DNA of 8,924 nt from Rubrobacter sp. (GTDB lineage: Bacteria; Actinomycetota; Rubrobacteria; Rubrobacterales; Rubrobacteraceae). A program made the translations under genes and the position numbers. Shown here in pieces: positions 6,174 to 8,924 of the stretch. The stretch spans positions 1 through 8,924 of the forward strand of contig JACDAR010000289.1 in the NCBI GenBank assembly GCA_013695335.1. Direction: 5' to 3'. Each line of letters starts with the position of its first letter. Position 1 is the first letter of the stretch. Under the pieces are notes generated by a model, which did not search any database, had not been told where the DNA came from, and was given only the letters and a program-made list of their open reading frames with translations.

Positions 6174-7862
6174 CTACGCGCCGCCTCCGCTCAGCGTGAT
6201 GGTGGTGAAAGGCTCCCCTCCAGTCGGGTTTGGTTGGTAGCCCTGCACCTGATCCTGCAAGCCCACAGGTGGCTTGGCATAGGCGATAGGTACCCAAGGG
6301 GCATCCTTATTGGTTACCTCCTGCAACCTCATGTAGATATCCCCGCGCTCGTTTTCATCTATGGTAACTCTGCCCTGCTCGATGAGCTTGTCTGCCTCCG
6401 GGTTCTTGTAGTAGGCGACGTTAAGGGCATTTTGCGGGGTGGCGGTTGTACTCGAGAGAAGGACGCCGAGGAAGTTGTCGGGATCACCGTTGTCCGCGGT
6501 CCACCCGAGCAAGCACATGTCGTGCTCTCCGCTGCCCGTTTCGGTCAGGTAGACGCTCCACTCGCGGGTGACGAGCTTGGCGTTTACGCCGACCTTCTTG
6601 AGGTCCTGCTGCATCGCCTGGGCTATGCTCTTGGCGTCCGGCATGTAAGGGCGCGGAATGGGCATGTACCAGAGGTTGGTCTCCAGGTTCTCGGCGCCTG
6701 CCTCCTTGAGCAGCTGGCGAGCCTTTTCGGGATCGTAAGGGTAACGCTCTAGGCTCTCGTTGAAGAACGGCGCGGTTGGCGGCTGGTAGGACGTCGCAAC
6801 CTGCGCGGTATCCCCCAGGGCGAAGTCCACGATCTTGGGCATGTCTATAGCCATGTTTATGGCCTGGCGCACCTTGACGTTGTCAAACGGCTTCTTCTGG
6901 AGGTTCATCGCCAGGTAGCCGATCGTGTTCGGCGGCCTGTAGTCTACCTTGAGGCCGGCCTTCTTGACGGCGGCGACGTCGTCAGGGACGAGACCGTCGC
7001 TCGCGGTGAGTTGGCCCCCCGTGAGGGCCGCAACCCGGGCGGTGTTGTCCGCATTGGGCCGGATGACGAGCTTGTCGAAATTGGGCTTGCCGCCGTACTG
7101 GGAGGCGGGGAGATCCTTGCCCCAGTAGTCGGCGTTCGTCTCCAGATTGATCTCGGTGCCCCGGGTCCAGGAGTCGAACTTGAACGGCCCGGTCCCCACC
7201 GGGTTCGTCCAGAAACCCTCGACATCCTTCTTGATAGCTTTGGGGGAGGCCATGCTGAATGCGCTGATTGCTATGTTCGGTATGAACGGGGCCCAGTGCT
7301 GGTTGAGGGTGAAGCGGACGGTGTATTCGTCGAGCGCTTCGACCTTCTCTATGATGGAGTCACCGTCGAAACCGCCGAAATAGCTATAGTATGAGAAGTT
7401 TGAGGTCCCGCTCCCTCCGCCTTTGTGGTAAGGGTTGTCTGTGAACCGCCAACGCTCGAAGTTGAAGATCACGGCCTCGGCATTGAACTCCGAACCGTCG
7501 TGGAACTTGACACCCTCGCGCAGCTTGAAGGTGTACGCGAGGCCGCCGTTCTCAGGCTTGGGCACCTCTGTGGCAAGCGCGGGGATCACCTCGGTTTTCT
7601 CGGGCGCGAACCTCAGCAGGGCGTCGAAGATCTGACGGTTTACCTTGGAAGACTCGGAGTCTGTGACGTTTATGGGATCCAGCGCCACAGGTTCTGCACC
7701 CTGGCCCCAGGTGAAGACGTTTCCGCCACCCCCGCCTCCGCCAATGGTTTCCCCCCCGCCGCAGCCGGCCACGCCCAACAAGGCCGCCCCCGCGAATCCG
7801 GCTCCGCTCAACCTCAAAAACTGACGGCGGTTCATCGTCCCGTTGATCCTGACTTGTGCCAA
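6174..7862 (-). CDS. family 5 ABC solute-binding lipoprotein with Tat-type signal
   Basis: This 562-residue extracellular binding protein of the SBP_bac_5 family captures peptides (or another family 5 solute) and hands them to the two permeases. The start is a TTG at 7862-7860 with AAGGAG six bases upstream. An in-frame ATG at residue 10 has only a poor, distant AGGA. The signal carries the twin-arginine motif NRRQFLRL (11-18), then a weakly hydrophobic stretch, then the lipobox VAGC with Cys34. This suggests folded export through Tat followed by lipid anchoring. A Gly-rich linker (35-47) precedes the mature domain. Family signatures include EPVALDPINVTDSES, the region YTFKLREGVKFHDGSEFNAE and VRQAINMAIDMPKIV. 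It is the first gene of the importer operon and would be made in excess over the permeases, as usual. Confidence 0.93.
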   Translation of the reverse strand: MAQVRINGTMNRRQFLRLSGAGFAGAALLGVAGCGGGETIGGGGGGGNVFTWGQGAEPVALDPINVTDSESSKVNRQIFDALLRFAPEKTEVIPALATEVPKPENGGLAYTFKLREGVKFHDGSEFNAEAVIFNFERWRFTDNPYHKGGGSGTSNFSYYSYFGGFDGDSIIEKVEALDEYTVRFTLNQHWAPFIPNIAISAFSMASPKAIKKDVEGFWTNPVGTGPFKFDSWTRGTEINLETNADYWGKDLPASQYGGKPNFDKLVIRPNADNTARVAALTGGQLTASDGLVPDDVAAVKKAGLKVDYRPPNTIGYLAMNLQKKPFDNVKVRQAINMAIDMPKIVDFALGDTAQVATSYQPPTAPFFNESLERYPYDPEKARQLLKEAGAENLETNLWYMPIPRPYMPDAKSIAQAMQQDLKKVGVNAKLVTREWSVYLTETGSGEHDMCLLGWTADNGDPDNFLGVLLSSTTATPQNALNVAYYKNPEADKLIEQGRVTIDENERGDIYMRLQEVTNKDAPWVPIAYAKPPVGLQDQVQGYQPNPTGGEPFTTITLSGGGA

Positions 7863-7972
7863 CGTCCTCTCCTTTCATGAATTTGCCCGTTGGTGCCGAA
7901 TCGAACTATTGTGCCGTAAGTTAACATTTGCCGTCCTAACACGCTACCGGCTTGCCGCATGGGAAACGCACC
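7863..7972 (-). promoter_or_regulatory. upstream region of the importer operon
   Basis: This 110-bp gap lies between the endonuclease V stop and the binding-protein start. It includes the strong ribosome site AAGGAG for the TTG start, an AT-rich patch with the palindrome GTTAAC (7920-7925), and four TGCCG repeats. On the - strand, TGTTAACTT resembles an extended -10 and CACAAT is another possibility, but neither has a convincing -35 element. No terminator for endonuclease V is visible, so read-through into the importer genes is possible. Confidence 0.35.
7894..7957. repeat. four phased TGCCG direct repeats
   Basis: TGCCG begins at 7894, 7912, 7929 and 7953 on the + strand (CGGCA on the coding strand), with steps of 18, 17 and 24 bases. 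The second and third copies extend to GCCGTAAGTTAACA (7913-7926) and GCCGTCCTAACA (7930-7941). They lie 32-95 bases before the binding-protein start. Four copies in 64 bases are more than composition alone would suggest. Their arrangement resembles operator half-sites, but a regulator is not identified. Confidence 0.4.
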
Positions 7973-8668
7973 TCAGAAGAGAGTGCCGCCAGGCTCCTCT
8001 CTCCGGCGTAGCCGGTTGGCGGCGTCGTGGGCCTGACGGGTGGTCTCCGGCAGCCGGTACTTGGTACAGCAAGCCAGGACCAACTCCACGGCGCTGTCCA
8101 AGTCTATGTTGTTGCCGACGGAGACGAAGACCGGGGATACCCCATCGCGGGTTCGCACGACCTTCCCGATCACCTCCCCATGATGCGTAAGGTCCGATGC
8201 GTTGCCCTTCTCCTGACCCGGCTCTTCGAAATCACCGACGAGCCGGCTCTTGGCGCACCCGACGCACGGCGCATCGAGGAAGAGGCCGAGGTGCGAGGCG
8301 AGCCCCATTCGGCGCGGATGGGCGAGTCCGTGGGCGTCGAAGATCAACGCGTCCACAGGCGTCTCGGCTTTCCCCAAAGCCTCGGCCACCGGGGGTATTT
8401 CCCTGAACGAAAGCAGCCCGGGCACGTAAGGAAATTCCAGCCTGGACTCCGCCCCCTGCACCTCAACCAGCGAGAGGTCTGGAAACGAGAGCACCGCGAC
8501 CGTGGCGAACGCGAGATCCCCCTTCGTGGAGACATCAGCACCCGCCACGTATTCGACGGATTCGAGATTCAGGGCCGGACCAGCCGTCACCCTGGGCGCA
8601 AGCTCATCCTGGAGCCGCCGCGCCCCGGAAGGAGAAAGGTCGAAGTGATGCAGTTCCCTAACCAGCAC
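7973..8668 (-). CDS. nfi: endonuclease V (deoxyinosine 3' endonuclease)
   Basis: This 231-residue DNA repair nuclease cleaves the second phosphodiester bond 3' of deoxyinosine, starting repair of deaminated adenine. The order of motifs matches Thermotoga endonuclease V. Asp45 lies in VAGADVS, and Tyr81 in PYVPGLLSFRE is the wedge residue. Glu90 follows, then Asp111 in FDAHGLAHPRR, Lys140 in CAKSRL, and His214 near the C-terminus (RQAH). All metal-binding and catalytic positions I can place are kept. FDAHG replaces the commoner FDGxG. The GTG at 8668-8666 is chosen because the N-terminus VRELHHFDLSPSGARRLQDE then aligns end to end with the family. The ribosome site is weak. It lies 110 bp upstream of the importer operon on the same strand. 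The protein is a cytosolic housekeeping enzyme and probably unrelated to peptide uptake. Confidence 0.94.
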   Translation of the reverse strand: MLVRELHHFDLSPSGARRLQDELAPRVTAGPALNLESVEYVAGADVSTKGDLAFATVAVLSFPDLSLVEVQGAESRLEFPYVPGLLSFREIPPVAEALGKAETPVDALIFDAHGLAHPRRMGLASHLGLFLDAPCVGCAKSRLVGDFEEPGQEKGNASDLTHHGEVIGKVVRTRDGVSPVFVSVGNNIDLDSAVELVLACCTKYRLPETTRQAHDAANRLRRREEPGGTLF

Positions 8669-8730
8669 GGATCTCGGGGGTTTCAGTAAGGAGTTGGGAC
8701 ATTCCGCAGATAAAATATCCCGGAAACACC

Positions 8731-8779
8731 GACCCGACCGACGGGATCTGGAGGGGGAAAAGTTCCCATCGGTCGGGGC
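8731..8779 (-). other. long imperfect hairpin upstream of endonuclease V
   Basis: The arms 8731-8746 and 8764-8779 are inverted repeats of 16 bases with two mismatches, separated by 17 bases. Read on the - strand, one of the mismatches becomes a G-U pair, so the RNA form has 15 of 16 positions paired. The loop contains CCCCCTCC on the - strand (GGAGGGGG on +). A shorter hairpin, GGGAA (8755-8759) with TTCCC (8763-8767), uses part of the right arm and would exclude the long one. No T-run follows on either strand, so it does not look like a normal terminator. It sits about 60 bases before the endonuclease V start. Confidence 0.45.
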
Positions 8780-8837
8780 CCGGTTTAACCAGCACTATAC
8801 TCTCCCCCTGTTACGCCCGGCTTCCCTTCGCGTTACA

Positions 8838-8857
8838 TTTCCATTACACAATGGAAA
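8838..8857. repeat. perfect 8-bp inverted repeat, possible operator
   Basis: TTTCCATT (8838-8845) and AATGGAAA (8850-8857) are exact reverse complements with the 4-base spacer ACAC. The 20-bp element is AT-rich in a GC-rich setting and lies 170 bases before endonuclease V. The geometry suits a dimeric repressor site. As a terminator it lacks a T-run. Confidence 0.5.
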
Positions 8858-8924
8858 CACTTTGATTACAGCCCCGCCTCTAGCGCCGAAACACACGATT
8901 TTTCCGCCCCGAAGCCTCTACCTG

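Larger units (their letters stand above)
8669..8924. other. right-end non-coding region
   Basis: I find no supportable gene in these 256 bases. Apart from the long hairpin and the inverted repeat listed separately, there is a small palindrome, GATA-AAA-TATC (8709-8719), and a TATACT at 8796-8801 on + that resembles a -10 element but has no -35 partner. A reading frame on the - strand is open from the window edge to a TAA at 8868-8866, but it is too short to judge. Confidence 0.4.

Noticed and set aside
5634..6752. A 372-codon + strand open frame
   Set aside because: It lies wholly antisense to the DppB-like permease and the binding protein, both of which have clear family motifs. Its predicted sequence is low in recognisable domains. 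It is a shadow caused by high GC.
7552..7878. A - strand frame starting with ATG just upstream of the binding protein
   Set aside because: It is out of frame with the binding protein and the ribosome site AAGGAG lies inside it. The sequence is a frame shadow.
7891..7907. A tRNA 3'-end-like string on the - strand (TTCGATT then GGCACCA)
   Set aside because: The flanking bases cannot form the T-stem or an acceptor stem, and no tRNA body precedes it. It could be a chance match, with no evidence for an attachment site.
8027..8689. A 220-codon + strand open frame
   Set aside because: It is antisense to endonuclease V, whose catalytic residues are complete on the other strand.
8866..8924. Possible C-terminal tail of a - strand gene entering from the right edge
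   Set aside because: Only 18 codons precede the TAA, with no recognisable motif. Two other frames look equally uninformative.
1..8924. Mobile elements, CRISPR arrays, rRNA or toxin-antitoxin pairs
   Set aside because: I looked on both strands for spaced repeats, terminal inverted repeats, transposase or integrase motifs and small paired genes, and found none.

Overview
This window looks like ordinary chromosome from a moderately GC-rich (about 60% by eye) Gram-positive bacterium, most likely an actinomycete of the Rubrobacter or Thermoleophilia kind. This is an inference from several signs: a sortase with a TLxTC active site, a Tat-exported solute-binding lipoprotein, frequent GTG and TTG starts, and a methyltransferase and S9 peptidase of types common in actinobacteria. 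There are no phage, transposon, CRISPR, tRNA or rRNA sequences. Eight genes are complete and one is partial.

Left part (1-3487). The window opens with the 3' end of an ABC-2 type exporter permease on the + strand. It converges on a small unrecognised protein gene on the - strand (247-600) that has an EF-hand-like loop, a His-rich stretch and an acidic tail. A short divergent intergenic region (601-721) separates this gene from a + strand pair, 18 bp apart, that is probably an operon. The pair encodes an S9-family (acylaminoacyl-peptidase type) serine peptidase and a class I SAM-dependent methyltransferase. A plausible intrinsic terminator overlaps the end of the pair.

Middle and right part (3494-8668) is all on the - strand. 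Read in transcription order, the genes are endonuclease V (nfi), then after 110 bp a peptide-type ABC importer, and finally a sortase. The importer consists of a family 5 binding lipoprotein, a DppB-like permease and a DppC-like permease, with tight spacing between them. No ATPase genes accompany the importer. The sortase has its own AT-rich upstream region with promoter-like sequences and may be leaderless.

Far right (8669-8924) is non-coding as far as I can see. It holds a long imperfect hairpin and, separately, a perfect 8-bp inverted repeat with a 4-nt spacer.

I do not see a clearly new multi-gene system. The points most worth a second look are non-coding: four TGCCG repeats at near-helical spacing in front of the importer operon, and the structured region upstream of endonuclease V. 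The His/Asp-rich small protein is the one real gene of unknown function. Peptide uptake and a cytoplasmic peptidase lie close together, but on opposite strands and not as one operon.
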